DNA of 64,000 bases from the NCBI RefSeq assembly GCF_000021565.1, contig NC_012440.1, positions 1 through 64,000 on the forward strand, written 5' to 3'. This DNA comes from Persephonella marina EX-H1. GTDB lineage: Bacteria; Aquificota; Aquificia; Aquificales; Hydrogenothermaceae. The notes below the pieces were generated by a model, which worked only from the letters and a program-made list of their open reading frames with translations, was not told where the DNA came from and did not search any database. The translations under genes were made by a program, and so were the position numbers. Positions 1 to 7,894 of the stretch are shown one piece after another; the first letter of the stretch is position 1; each line of letters opens with the position of its first letter.

Positions 1-5
1 TTTTA

Positions 6-299
6 TTACTCTACAATAGCGAGAATATCGTCTTCTCTTAATACGATAAGCTCCTCACCATCAACAACAAACTCATTTCCGGCATACTTACTGTATATAA
101 CTTTATCACCAACCTTGACTTTTAATGGTGCTATCTCACCATTTTCAAGAAGTCTTCCTTCACCAACAGCCACAACTTCTCCTTCTGATGGTTTTTCCTT
201 TGCTGTATCAGGGATTATGATTCCTGAGGGTGTTTTTTCCTCAGCTTCTTCAGCTGGTTTTACAACGACTCTATCGTAGAGGGGTTTGATCTTTGCCAT
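6..299 (-). CDS. groES: Co-chaperonin GroES
   Basis: The 97-residue protein is the standard length for the 10-kDa co-chaperonin, which caps the GroEL folding chamber in the cytoplasm. The N-terminal [12 protein letters not shown] strand, the mobile loop ([17 protein letters not shown], about residues 22-38) and the DILAIVE C-terminus are all family hallmarks. A strong Shine-Dalgarno (AAGGAGGT) precedes the ATG. groEL would be expected downstream, beyond the left edge of the window. No CIRCE inverted repeat is visible upstream, so control by HrcA is not supported; a good sigma70-like promoter lies at 334-362. Confidence 0.97.
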   Translation of the reverse strand: MAKIKPLYDRVVVKPAEEAEEKTPSGIIIPDTAKEKPSEGEVVAVGEGRLLENGEIAPLKVKVGDKVIYSKYAGNEFVVDGEELIVLREDDILAIVE

Positions 300-333
300 C
301 CTCTTTACCTCCTTTGTTATTTATTTATTAAAT

Positions 334-362
334 ATTATATAGCTCCAGACAAAAAAATGCAA
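334..362 (-). promoter_or_regulatory. Sigma70-type promoter for groES
   Basis: Read on the minus strand: -35 TTGCAT (362-357), a 17-bp spacer, and -10 TATAAT (339-334). It lies about 35 bp upstream of the groES start and downstream of the glnD stop, so groES has its own promoter. Confidence 0.7.
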
Positions 363-403
363 TAAGCTCGCATATAAAATATTAGCGTATCTCAGTCATA
401 TTT

Positions 404-3004
404 CTAAAACTCTTCCTGTCTCAGAACTTTGAGAAGCTCCTCCTTAACTTCCTTTATTATCAGCTCATCTGTCAGCTTTTCCTTATCAAAGGTCCTGACA
501 TAAAAGGCATCCCTTATTCTCTCACCCTGTGTTACAACCTTTGCTATATGGACAAACAGGTTGAACCTTGTGAAAACCCTGAATATATCAAACAGAAGAC
601 CTATCCTGTCCTCACCTGAAACATCAAATATTGTGTATATGTCTGATGTCTCGTTGTCCACCTTAACAAATGTAGGTGGTGGGACAGCTGCAGCTTTGAA
701 CCCCCTTTCAGACTTTCTTGACAGATCATCAAGTGTTATCTCTCCCTTTATATAACTGTTAAAAAGATCCTTAAACTGCTCAAATTTCTGGTCCTCAACA
801 ACCTCAAGTGTTGATGTTGATATCTGGAGATCAACGATAGTAGCTCCATCCTTCCTTCTGTAACTGTAAACGGAAAGTATGTTTATATTCATATAACTGA
901 GTATCCCAGTGACAACGAGGAGAGGATTTTCAACGGATCTGTCAACAGCTATAATAAGCTCTGAAGCTCCAATCCCATACTTTTTCTCAAAGTAAAACTG
1001 AGGTTTTTTTGTTCTGAACATTATCTCTTCCATCTTTATATGTCTGATAATATCATCAATCGGTGTTGATATAAGGTAATACTCTGAGAATCTGTTCATA
1101 TGGAATCTTGCCCTGTCCTCACCAAGATCTATCTCAAGCATAGCAAAAAGTCTTCTCTTCTTCTCCTCAAGTCTTCTCTTCTGGATCTCCTCAGCTGAGA
1201 GACCCTTTTCAAGAACCTCAAGTGCTTTAAAGTAAAGCTCCCACAGAAGAGCATTCTTCCACTCATTCCATATGTTTGGTCCTACAGCGTTTGCATCACA
1301 CCATGTGAGAACTGTAAGCATCTTTAAAAGCTCTTTATTCTTTATAACCTTAACAAAATCATTTATAACCTTGGGCTCATTCATATTTCTTCTCTGTGAT
1401 ATCTTTGCCATCTCAAGATGGTAAAGGACGAGATAACTGACTATATTTGCATCCCTCTGTGAGTATCCAAATCTTAGCATTATCTCCTTTGCCATTTTTG
1501 AACCTAAAACAGAATGGTCAGATTTATGACCTTTTCCTATATCGTGAAGAAAAACAGCCCATATAAGCAGATCCTTTCTTTCAATCTCCTTATAAAGCTC
1601 GTACATCATCTTTTTGTGTGGATGGTCAAGCTTTTTAAGGTTCTCAAGCTCCTCAACAGCCTTTATAGCGTGAGCATCAGTTGTGTACTTATGGTATGCA
1701 TCGTACTGGAAATGGCATCTCTGGTATCCAAACTCAGGTATAAGATCGTCTATAACGTAAAACTCCTGCATCTTCCTTATCGTTTTTGCGAGGTTGTTAA
1801 CATCACTGAATATTGTTCTCATAAGCTTTTTAACTTCCGGATCGTCCCTGTGTTCCCTCAGTTTTGACTCATTTTTCCTCAGGAGATACTCAAGCTGTGG
1901 CGAGAAATCAAGGTTGTACTGCTTAAAGTAAAGGAATGCCCTCAAAACATTCGTATGGTTTCTCTCAAACCTCTCTCTGTTCAGAACATCTATCTCAGTA
2001 GCTGTTCTTGAGAAAACAGCATCAATAGGCTCAAAAAGCTGGAACCCATCCTCTTCTGTGATGCCTTTAAGAATCCTTTTTGTTATAGTGTTTATAGACT
2101 TAGCATACAGATAGTAAAGTCTCATAAGCTTCTCAACGCTTTCCCTGAGTTTCTCTGAGTCGTAAGGCTTCTCAAGATAACCGAGCCTTTTAACAACCTC
2201 TTCCTGAAGAGGTCTCACAAGAACATCACATCTTTTGTTACATATAAGATGCATCTCATTTCTTATCTTGAGTAAGAAATCGTAAGCTCTCATAAGCTCC
2301 TGGTACTCTTCCTCAAGTATGATATTTTTCTCAACGAAGTAATGGTAGTTCGGGACATCATCCAGGACCCTTGCTATCCAGTAAACCTCATGGAAATCTC
2401 TCAGACCCCCCTCACCTTCCTTTATGTGAGGTTCCATCATGTATATCGTTGATCCTGTCCTCTGATATCTCATCTTTCTTGCTCTTAATGTTGCATTTAT
2501 ATATGCTGTTCTCTTTCCCCTTATAAGCTTCTTAAACTTTTTAATAAGATCATCGTATATATCCCTGTTACCTGTTATAAATCTTCCCTGAAGGAGAGAT
2601 GTTGCCACAGTTAGATCTTCCTCTGAAAGCTCAAGGAACGTTTTTATATCCCTTGGAGAAAAACCTATATCAACCTTAAGATCAAGTAATGAGTAGTAAA
2701 AGCTCTCAATACCCGCTTTAAGTGACTCAAAGTTATCAGACTTGAAAACAAGTGATATATCTATATCTGATTTGAAACATAGCTCCCTTCTTCCGTAACC
2801 ACCTAAAACGACTATACTGACCTCCTCAAGATCCGGAAATGAGATCTTTGCAAGATCCTTGATAGTCTCATCTGTTATATCTGAAAGCTCCCTTACAGTA
2901 TCAAGACCTTTTGCACCTGCCCTGTGCTTGTTAATTATCTCCTCCTTTTTTGAGAAGTATCTCTCAAGTATTCTCTTTTTCTCATCAATATAGAGCTTGT
3001 CCAT
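404..3004 (-). CDS. glnD: [Protein-PII] uridylyltransferase GlnD
   Basis: Bifunctional nitrogen sensor that uridylylates PII when glutamine is low and removes UMP when it is high. The 866 residues show the expected order: a nucleotidyltransferase domain with GGYGRRELCFKSDIDISLVF (residues about 68-87), a PII-uridylyltransferase helical region, an HD hydrolase domain with HDIGKGHKSDHS (about 490-500), and two C-terminal ACT domains that bind glutamine (one starts near LLVVTGILSYMNINILSVYS, the last near DRIGLLFDIFRVFTRF). The gene starts 4 bp after mutL ends, so the two are probably co-transcribed. No glnB or amt gene is in the window. Confidence 0.95.
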   Translation of the reverse strand: MDKLYIDEKKRILERYFSKKEEIINKHRAGAKGLDTVRELSDITDETIKDLAKISFPDLEEVSIVVLGGYGRRELCFKSDIDISLVFKSDNFESLKAGIESFYYSLLDLKVDIGFSPRDIKTFLELSEEDLTVATSLLQGRFITGNRDIYDDLIKKFKKLIRGKRTAYINATLRARKMRYQRTGSTIYMMEPHIKEGEGGLRDFHEVYWIARVLDDVPNYHYFVEKNIILEEEYQELMRAYDFLLKIRNEMHLICNKRCDVLVRPLQEEVVKRLGYLEKPYDSEKLRESVEKLMRLYYLYAKSINTITKRILKGITEEDGFQLFEPIDAVFSRTATEIDVLNRERFERNHTNVLRAFLYFKQYNLDFSPQLEYLLRKNESKLREHRDDPEVKKLMRTIFSDVNNLAKTIRKMQEFYVIDDLIPEFGYQRCHFQYDAYHKYTTDAHAIKAVEELENLKKLDHPHKKMMYELYKEIERKDLLIWAVFLHDIGKGHKSDHSVLGSKMAKEIMLRFGYSQRDANIVSYLVLYHLEMAKISQRRNMNEPKVINDFVKVIKNKELLKMLTVLTWCDANAVGPNIWNEWKNALLWELYFKALEVLEKGLSAEEIQKRRLEEKKRRLFAMLEIDLGEDRARFHMNRFSEYYLISTPIDDIIRHIKMEEIMFRTKKPQFYFEKKYGIGASELIIAVDRSVENPLLVVTGILSYMNINILSVYSYRRKDGATIVDLQISTSTLEVVEDQKFEQFKDLFNSYIKGEITLDDLSRKSERGFKAAAVPPPTFVKVDNETSDIYTIFDVSGEDRIGLLFDIFRVFTRFNLFVHIAKVVTQGERIRDAFYVRTFDKEKLTDELIIKEVKEELLKVLRQEEF

Positions 3005-3008
3005 ACCC

Positions 3009-4571
3009 CTAACCTCTTCCTATAGCTTTTTTTACATCATCTATTGAGACCTTATAGTAAACAGGTCTTCCATGTGGACATAAGTTAGGACTGTCCGTCT
3101 CAAACCATCTTTTAAGTATCAGTTTTGCCTTTTCATCAGATAGAATATCCCCTGACTTTACAGAAAGCTTACATGCTATCTCTCCTATCACATAATCAAC
3201 AGTTTCTGCATCTTCATCCATCAGTATCCTGAAAAATATATCCAGAGCCTGATCTTCAGAAACAAATACAGGTATCTCCTTTATAACAAGATTGTAACCG
3301 TCTATATCAAATGAAAAACCTGATCTCTCAAGTGTACCCTTTTTGTCCTCAATTAATGCCTTCTCAAGTTCGGATATACTGTGTGTTATATTCCTGTTTA
3401 AGATCTTTCTTTTTATAAAACCATCCTCCCTCAGATCTTCCATAAGTATCTCATAGTTTATCCTTTCATGGACAACATGCTGATCTATCAGGTAGATATC
3501 CCCATCGTAATAAACCACAATAAATGTGTTCTCAACCTGTCCAAGCAGATCAAACACTTTTTCTTTTCCGTAACTACCTTTTCTCTGGGAGACTGTGTAG
3601 TCAAATGTAACACCTTTCTTAAATGGAGTTTCTAAAGCCTTCAGTCCTTCTCTAACAAGATTTTTAACAGCCGTATCATTTTTGAACTTTACCTCTATCT
3701 TTGCAGGATGAACATTGTGGTCAACAAAGTATGGTGGAAGCTCTATAAAGAGAACATAAAACTTCTCAGAAATTAAAGATTTAATGATCTTTCTCAGCTC
3801 CCTGTTTTTTACAGGTCTTTTATTAACATAAACGATACCTTCCTTTTTAAATCTCTCATCTGTGGATATATAACCGTAGATCCTTCCTGTTTCATCTGTA
3901 TAATCAAGCTCAAGAAGTCTGCCTGAAAGCTCAGGATATATATATGTAATCCTTTTTTTAAGATCAGAAGGGGGAAGATTCATAAGCTCCCTTCCGTTGT
4001 GGTAAAGTCTAAAATGTATATCTGTGTTTACAACAGCGTAGTTTATGAAAGTTTTAAGACAGTGAACAAACTCCGTTCTCTCACTTTTTAAAAACTTTTT
4101 CCTAACAGGTGTGTTAAAGAATATATCCTTAACCCTTACCTTTGTTCCTACAGGAGCTCCTGTCTCAGTGAAAGATCTGAAAACACCACCTTCTATATAG
4201 AGCTCCTTCCCTACAGAAAGATCCTCAGGTCTTGATACAATACTGAACTTGGATACAGAAGAGATACTGTACAAAGCCTCTCCTCTAAAACCGTAGGAGC
4301 TTATACTGTAAAGATCATCTTCAGATGATATCTTACTTGTTGTGTACCTTTTTACACAGTCAAGCATATCATCAGGATGTATCCCTTCCCCATTATCAAC
4401 AACCTGTATCAATCTTTTTCCACCTTTTTCAATAAATATATCTATCCTGTCTGAGCCTGCATCTATTGCGTTCTCAATAAGCTCCTTTAAAACATTTGCA
4501 GGTCTTTCTACAACCTCACCTGCAGCGATTTTTCTTATCAGATCTTCAGAAAGGGGCTTTATTCTCCTCAT
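3009..4571 (-). CDS. mutL: DNA mismatch repair protein MutL (endonuclease type)
   Basis: GHKL-ATPase that couples MutS mismatch recognition to strand incision. N-terminal motifs are IAAGEVVERP, ENAIDAGSD, DNGEGI and GFRGEALYSI. The C-terminal part carries DQHVVHERINYE, which fits the metal-binding DQHAxxExxxxE endonuclease motif, and CPHGRP near the end; MutL should therefore nick DNA itself, as expected in bacteria without MutH. At 520 residues it is shorter than the roughly 600 of many MutLs because the linker between the two halves is short. It is the first gene of a likely mutL-glnD unit and is divergent from the DUF5335-type gene. Confidence 0.96.
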   Translation of the reverse strand: MRRIKPLSEDLIRKIAAGEVVERPANVLKELIENAIDAGSDRIDIFIEKGGKRLIQVVDNGEGIHPDDMLDCVKRYTTSKISSEDDLYSISSYGFRGEALYSISSVSKFSIVSRPEDLSVGKELYIEGGVFRSFTETGAPVGTKVRVKDIFFNTPVRKKFLKSERTEFVHCLKTFINYAVVNTDIHFRLYHNGRELMNLPPSDLKKRITYIYPELSGRLLELDYTDETGRIYGYISTDERFKKEGIVYVNKRPVKNRELRKIIKSLISEKFYVLFIELPPYFVDHNVHPAKIEVKFKNDTAVKNLVREGLKALETPFKKGVTFDYTVSQRKGSYGKEKVFDLLGQVENTFIVVYYDGDIYLIDQHVVHERINYEILMEDLREDGFIKRKILNRNITHSISELEKALIEDKKGTLERSGFSFDIDGYNLVIKEIPVFVSEDQALDIFFRILMDEDAETVDYVIGEIACKLSVKSGDILSDEKAKLILKRWFETDSPNLCPHGRPVYYKVSIDDVKKAIGRG

Positions 4572-4659
4572 CTACACTTGTCAACCTTTTTTATAAAAAT
4601 AAATTAAATAATGCATATATAAGATACAGAAAAAAGAAAAAACTACAAGGAGGGTTCAG

Positions 4660-4995
4660 ATGGCTATCAGAAAGTTAGAAAGATCAGAATGGGAAAGTTA
4701 TTTTGACCAGCTGTCAAAAAAATTAGGTGCGAAGGAAGTCCAGATCGAGATTATCAATGAGGATATAGGCGATCAGGTTGAGACATGGTGGCAGCCATTA
4801 ACAGGTTTATCTTACGATCCAAAGGATGATGAGTTTGAGGTTGCAGCTGAAAGACATGATCATCTCATACATAAACCTGTTGAGATATACGTTGATGAGG
4901 ATGTTGATGGTGTCAAGACTGTTGAGGTTATTCAGGAAGATGGAACAAAGCATATAATAAAGTTAAGATCTCCTGAAGCTTTACCTGAGAAGTAA
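4660..4995 (+). CDS. DUF5335-like small conserved protein
   Basis: A 111-residue acidic soluble protein with no signal peptide or membrane segment. The N-terminal RxLxRxEWxxYFDxLSK pattern and the later YDPKDDEFEVA and HLIHKPVEIYVDE segments match what I recall of the DUF5335 family, whose function is unknown. A strong SD (AAGGAGGG) lies 7 bp before the ATG. The gene is divergent from mutL and convergent with the ubiD-like gene; the stop codon lies inside a shared terminator hairpin. Confidence 0.8.
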   Translation: MAIRKLERSEWESYFDQLSKKLGAKEVQIEIINEDIGDQVETWWQPLTGLSYDPKDDEFEVAAERHDHLIHKPVEIYVDEDVDGVKTVEVIQEDGTKHIIKLRSPEALPEK

Positions 4996-5023
4996 GGGTC
5001 TTCCCTTACTTCAGGTATTTTTT
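4984..5023. terminator. Bidirectional terminator between DUF5335-like gene and ubiD
   Basis: A perfect 9-bp stem AAGTAAGGG / CCCTTACTT with a TCTT loop (4990-5011) is extended by CCTG/CAGG (4984-5015) across a 2-nt bulge. A T-run (5018-5023) follows on the plus strand. Both converging stop codons lie within the stem. Confidence 0.85.
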
Positions 5024-6517
5024 AGCCTTCTTAACTTCCTTATCAATAATACTTTTCATTATCTCCTTCATAACCCTGTTAACAACAGGCTTCATCCTTT
5101 CCTTAACGGACTCATCCATAACAGCAAGCTCAGGCCACTCCCTCTGGTAACCTTCACCTTTCCATTTTGTGGTTGCATCAATACCCATCTTTCCACCAAA
5201 ACCAACAAGATCTGTTGAGTGGTCAAGAACATCTATAACACCTTTTTTAATAACAACATCCCTTGCAGGATCAACATTATTTCCCCATATCCAGAGAACA
5301 TCATCTATACTCTGGACATCAACCCATTCATCAAACACAACTATATTCTTTGTGAACATCATCTGACCCATTCCCCAGAGTGCATCCATAACCTTGTATG
5401 CATGTCCGGGATACTGTTTTTTTATTGATACAAAACAGAAGTTGTGGAAGCATCCTGAAACAGGGAGGTTATAATCAACAACCTCAGGAAGATTGAACTT
5501 TATAAGAGGCAGGAATATCCTCTCTGTTGCCTTTCCCATCCAACCATCTTCCATAGGCGGTCTTCCAACTATCGTTGTCAGGTAAACAGGATCCTTTCTG
5601 TGTGTTACAGCTGTAACATGCATCATAGGATACTTCTCAACAGGTGTGTAAAAACCTGTGTGGTCTCCAAAAGGTCCCTCATCAACAAGAGGCTCTTCAG
5701 GATCTATATAACCTTCAATAATAATCTCAGCATCTGCAGGAACTTCAAGATCAACAGTTTCACACCTCACAAGCTCAACACCTTTACCTCTTATTATTCC
5801 AGCAAAAAGATACTCATCAACATCCTCAGGTAGAGGAGCAGAGGCGACATATGTAAGAACAGGATCTCCACCTATAGCGATAGCTACAGGTATCTTCTGT
5901 CCAAGCTTTTTATACTTCCAGTAATGTTTTGCTCCACCTTTATGTATCTGCCAGTGAACAGCAACTTTATCTCTGTCAAGGATCTGTATCCTGTACATAC
6001 CAACATTTCTCAGACCATTCTCAGGGTCTTTTGAGATCACCTGTGGGAGAGTTATAAACCTTCCCCCATCTTTAGGCCAGCATTTTAAAACAGGTATCTC
6101 AAAAAGATCTATATCATCACCTTTTTTTATGACTTCCTTTACACTGCCTGTTTTTACAGTTTTAGGAAGAGCATCATTCAGTTTCTTAAGTTCAGGTATC
6201 CTTTTAAGCTTATCTAAGAATGTGTGTGGAACTTCAGGTTTCAGTATCCTGTAAAGCTTCCAGCCAATATCTTCAAATCTTTCAACACCAAGTGCCATCT
6301 TCATTCTTTTTTCACTTCCAAAGGCATTTATAAGAACCGGCATATCAGATCCTTCAACATTCTCAAATAAAAGAGCCTTTCCGCCATCAGGCAGCTTCAT
6401 AACATTGTCTGCTATCTCTGTTATCTCAAGGACAGGACTGACCCTGTCTTTTATCCTGATGAGCTCTCCATTTTTATCAAGATCCTTTATAAACTCCCTT
6501 AAATCTCTGTAAGCCAT
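5006..6517 (-). CDS. UbiD-family prenylated-FMN decarboxylase
   Basis: A 503-residue protein of the UbiD/MenG-like non-oxidative decarboxylase family. Visible family segments are MAYRDLREFIKDLDKNGELIRI at the N-terminus, the INAFGSEKRMKMALG region, DEGPFGDHTGFY and the catalytic ExxxR-type region around EGYIDPEEPLVDEGPFGDH. In quinone-making bacteria the usual role is decarboxylation of a 4-hydroxybenzoate- or naphthoate-type intermediate, with UbiX supplying the prenyl-FMN. The aromatic substrate cannot be read from the sequence. A good SD (GAGAGGTAG) precedes the ATG. It is the last gene on the left flank of the replication origin. Confidence 0.9.
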   Translation of the reverse strand: MAYRDLREFIKDLDKNGELIRIKDRVSPVLEITEIADNVMKLPDGGKALLFENVEGSDMPVLINAFGSEKRMKMALGVERFEDIGWKLYRILKPEVPHTFLDKLKRIPELKKLNDALPKTVKTGSVKEVIKKGDDIDLFEIPVLKCWPKDGGRFITLPQVISKDPENGLRNVGMYRIQILDRDKVAVHWQIHKGGAKHYWKYKKLGQKIPVAIAIGGDPVLTYVASAPLPEDVDEYLFAGIIRGKGVELVRCETVDLEVPADAEIIIEGYIDPEEPLVDEGPFGDHTGFYTPVEKYPMMHVTAVTHRKDPVYLTTIVGRPPMEDGWMGKATERIFLPLIKFNLPEVVDYNLPVSGCFHNFCFVSIKKQYPGHAYKVMDALWGMGQMMFTKNIVVFDEWVDVQSIDDVLWIWGNNVDPARDVVIKKGVIDVLDHSTDLVGFGGKMGIDATTKWKGEGYQREWPELAVMDESVKERMKPVVNRVMKEIMKSIIDKEVKKAKKYLK

Positions 6518-6607
6518 AACTACCTCTCAATCTTTTATCTATAAAACTTTATAATACACCAAAAAGTTATCCACATTCCAAAAAGATATCCACAGAGCTA
6601 TCCACAT

Positions 6608-6902
6608 TGTAAGTTATTGATTTTTAAAGATTAATTGAGTTATCCACAGGTGGTTGTGGATAAGTTGTGGATAACTTCCATTTTCCTGTGGATAACTCAG
6701 GTAAAATTGTGGATAACTTGGAAAAAGCTGTGGATAACTCGGCAGGTGTCAAAAAGTTATCCACAGGTTTTCAGCCTTTAATATCAACGTTTTTGCATTT
6801 TTAAGAATCGTAAGTGTTCTAAATAAAGGATTTTTTCATTTTTGAGTTATCCACATACTATCCACAGGTTATCCACATTTTTTTCACGGTGTAAGTTATT
6901 GA
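6608..6902 (+). repeat. 13-bp direct repeat flanking the box array
   Basis: TGTAAGTTATTGA occurs at 6608-6620 and again at 6890-6902, 282 bp apart, just right of a DnaA-box cluster in each case. A partial echo (CGTAAGTG) lies near 6809. The role is unknown; it may be a binding site for an origin regulator. Confidence 0.6.
6655..6737 (-). repeat. Helically phased minus-strand DnaA-box array
   Basis: Five perfect TGTGGATAA boxes start at 6655, 6666, 6687, 6708 and 6729. The spacing is 11, 21, 21 and 21 bp, one and then two helical turns, so all boxes face the same side of the DNA. The flanking plus-strand boxes at 6640 and 6757 point toward the array. Confidence 0.9.
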
Positions 6903-6922
6903 AAAATATAAAAATTTTTGAG

Positions 6923-6962
6923 TTATCCACATATCCACAGCCTATTATTATTTTTATTATCT
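6923..6962 (+). promoter_or_regulatory. Basal origin unwinding module: tandem DnaA boxes plus DnaA-trios
   Basis: A perfect box (6923-6931) overlaps by one base a variant box (6931-6939). A short GC-containing GCC follows, then triplets CTA TTA TTA TTT TTA TTA (6942-6959). On the opposite strand these read 3'-GAT AAT AAT AAA AAT AAT-5', matching the 3'-[G/A]A[T/A]-5' DnaA-trio defined in Bacillus subtilis. The arrangement and polarity are those of the known module, which places strand opening to the right of 6942. Confidence 0.8.
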
Positions 6963-6978
6963 TTTATTCTGATAAAAT

Positions 6979-7012
6979 ATAAAGACAAAAAATAAAGATA
7001 AAGAGATAAAGA
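6979..7012 (+). repeat. Four ATAAAGA repeats at the origin edge
   Basis: ATAAAGA occurs at 6979-6985, 6992-6998, 6998-7004 and 7006-7012, the last running into the ATG of the Wzz-like gene. They form the purine-rich end of the A/T-rich unwinding region and also the 5' leader of that gene; no strong SD is present. Confidence 0.6.
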
Positions 7013-7878
7013 TGGAAAAGGATAAGAATATTCAGAAGCTGGAATCAAAAGATCTATCTGAAAAGGTTGTGTACTATGAGGAAGATGAGATAGACCTTTA
7101 TGAACTCTGGCTTACCTTAAAGAAAAGGTATAAACTGGTTTTATCTGTAACAGTTTTCTTTATATTATTATCAGCAGTTTATCTATTTTTAACAAAGCCT
7201 GTTTACAGGGCAGAATTTATTGTTAAACTTCCCCAGGGATTGACCTCACCGCAGGAGACTAAAAATATTATTGATAATCTTGAAAATCTTAGAAAAGAAA
7301 AACGTTATATGGAACTGTCTAACTTGTTAGGTATATCTCAAGAGAAAATTATGGATATTGACTCATTTTCAGCATCAGAAATTAGAAAGAACAAGAATCT
7401 AATAAAAGTAATACTGGATGTTTATGATCCAAATATTATAAGCAAGCTGAGTGTTTCTATACTTGAGCATCTAAACAATAACAGATTTGTAAAAGAGAGA
7501 ATAGAGATAAGAAAAGAAACTCTAAGATTCTCTATAGAAGAAACAAATGAAAAGATAAAAGAGATAGAATCAATTAAAGATCGTATATTGAATGATCTTA
7601 AAAATGGGAGGATTAAGGATTTAGGTTTTAATCCTGTTGATATGGACAGAACTGTTTTATCTCTTAAAGAGAAGGTCAAAAATCTTGAGAATCAGTTAAA
7701 ACTGTTGAGAGGTTATGAGATAGCTGTGGATCCTGTTGTTCCTGAGAAACCTTCAAAACCAAAGAAGGCTCTGATTCTGGCTGTTGCTTCTGTTTCAGGT
7801 CTGTTCTTGGGAGTTTTTCTTGCATTTTTTGCTGAATGGATTGAGAACGCCAGAAAAAGAAGGGAAGAGATTTTGTAG
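7012..7878 (+). CDS. Wzz/chain-length-determinant family inner-membrane protein
   Basis: A 288-residue protein with the layout of polysaccharide co-polymerases: a cytoplasmic N-terminus with IDLYELWLTLKKRYKLV, a first membrane helix (about residues 45-65), a large coiled-coil periplasmic domain with many Lys/Glu heptads, then a Pro-rich PVVPEKPSKPKK segment and a second membrane helix (about 250-275). Such proteins set the length of exported polysaccharide (O-antigen or capsule). There is no Tyr-kinase domain and no polymerase next to it. The start lies at the edge of oriC and the SD is weak. The gene converges on the Lon-like gene with a shared terminator. Confidence 0.85.
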   Translation: MEKDKNIQKLESKDLSEKVVYYEEDEIDLYELWLTLKKRYKLVLSVTVFFILLSAVYLFLTKPVYRAEFIVKLPQGLTSPQETKNIIDNLENLRKEKRYMELSNLLGISQEKIMDIDSFSASEIRKNKNLIKVILDVYDPNIISKLSVSILEHLNNNRFVKERIEIRKETLRFSIEETNEKIKEIESIKDRILNDLKNGRIKDLGFNPVDMDRTVLSLKEKVKNLENQLKLLRGYEIAVDPVVPEKPSKPKKALILAVASVSGLFLGVFLAFFAEWIENARKRREEIL

Positions 7879-7894
7879 TACTATTTCTTCCCTT
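7860..7894. terminator. Bidirectional terminator between wzz-like and lon-like genes
   Basis: A 9-bp perfect stem AAGGGAAGA (7860-7868) / TCTTCCCTT (7886-7894) is followed by TTTT on the plus strand and an A/G-rich (T-rich on minus) tract on the other side. Both stop codons lie in its 17-nt loop. Confidence 0.7.

Larger units (their letters stand above)
6518..7011. other. Chromosomal replication origin (oriC), DnaA-box cluster
   Basis: This 494-bp gene-free stretch holds eleven perfect TTATCCACA DnaA boxes. Six read on the plus strand (starts 6567, 6640, 6757, 6847, 6869, 6923) and five on the minus strand (6655-6663, 6666-6674, 6687-6695, 6708-6716, 6729-6737). Four one-mismatch boxes with ATATCCACA or CTATCCACA start at 6586, 6598, 6858 and 6931. 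The right end (6940-7010) is almost pure A/T and serves as the likely unwinding element. Such density is seen only at bacterial origins. Neither neighbour is dnaA, dnaN, gidA or rpmH, so the call rests on the boxes and the unwinding module. Confidence 0.92.

Noticed and set aside
300-403. A CIRCE heat-shock operator before groES
   Set aside because: No TTAGCACTC-N9-GAGTGCTAA-like inverted repeat is present; only a sigma70-type promoter is seen.
6567-6939. The repeated TTATCCACA units as a CRISPR or iteron array
   Set aside because: The repeats are 9 bp, on both strands, and match the universal DnaA box; spacers are not CRISPR-like, and no cas or plasmid rep gene is near.
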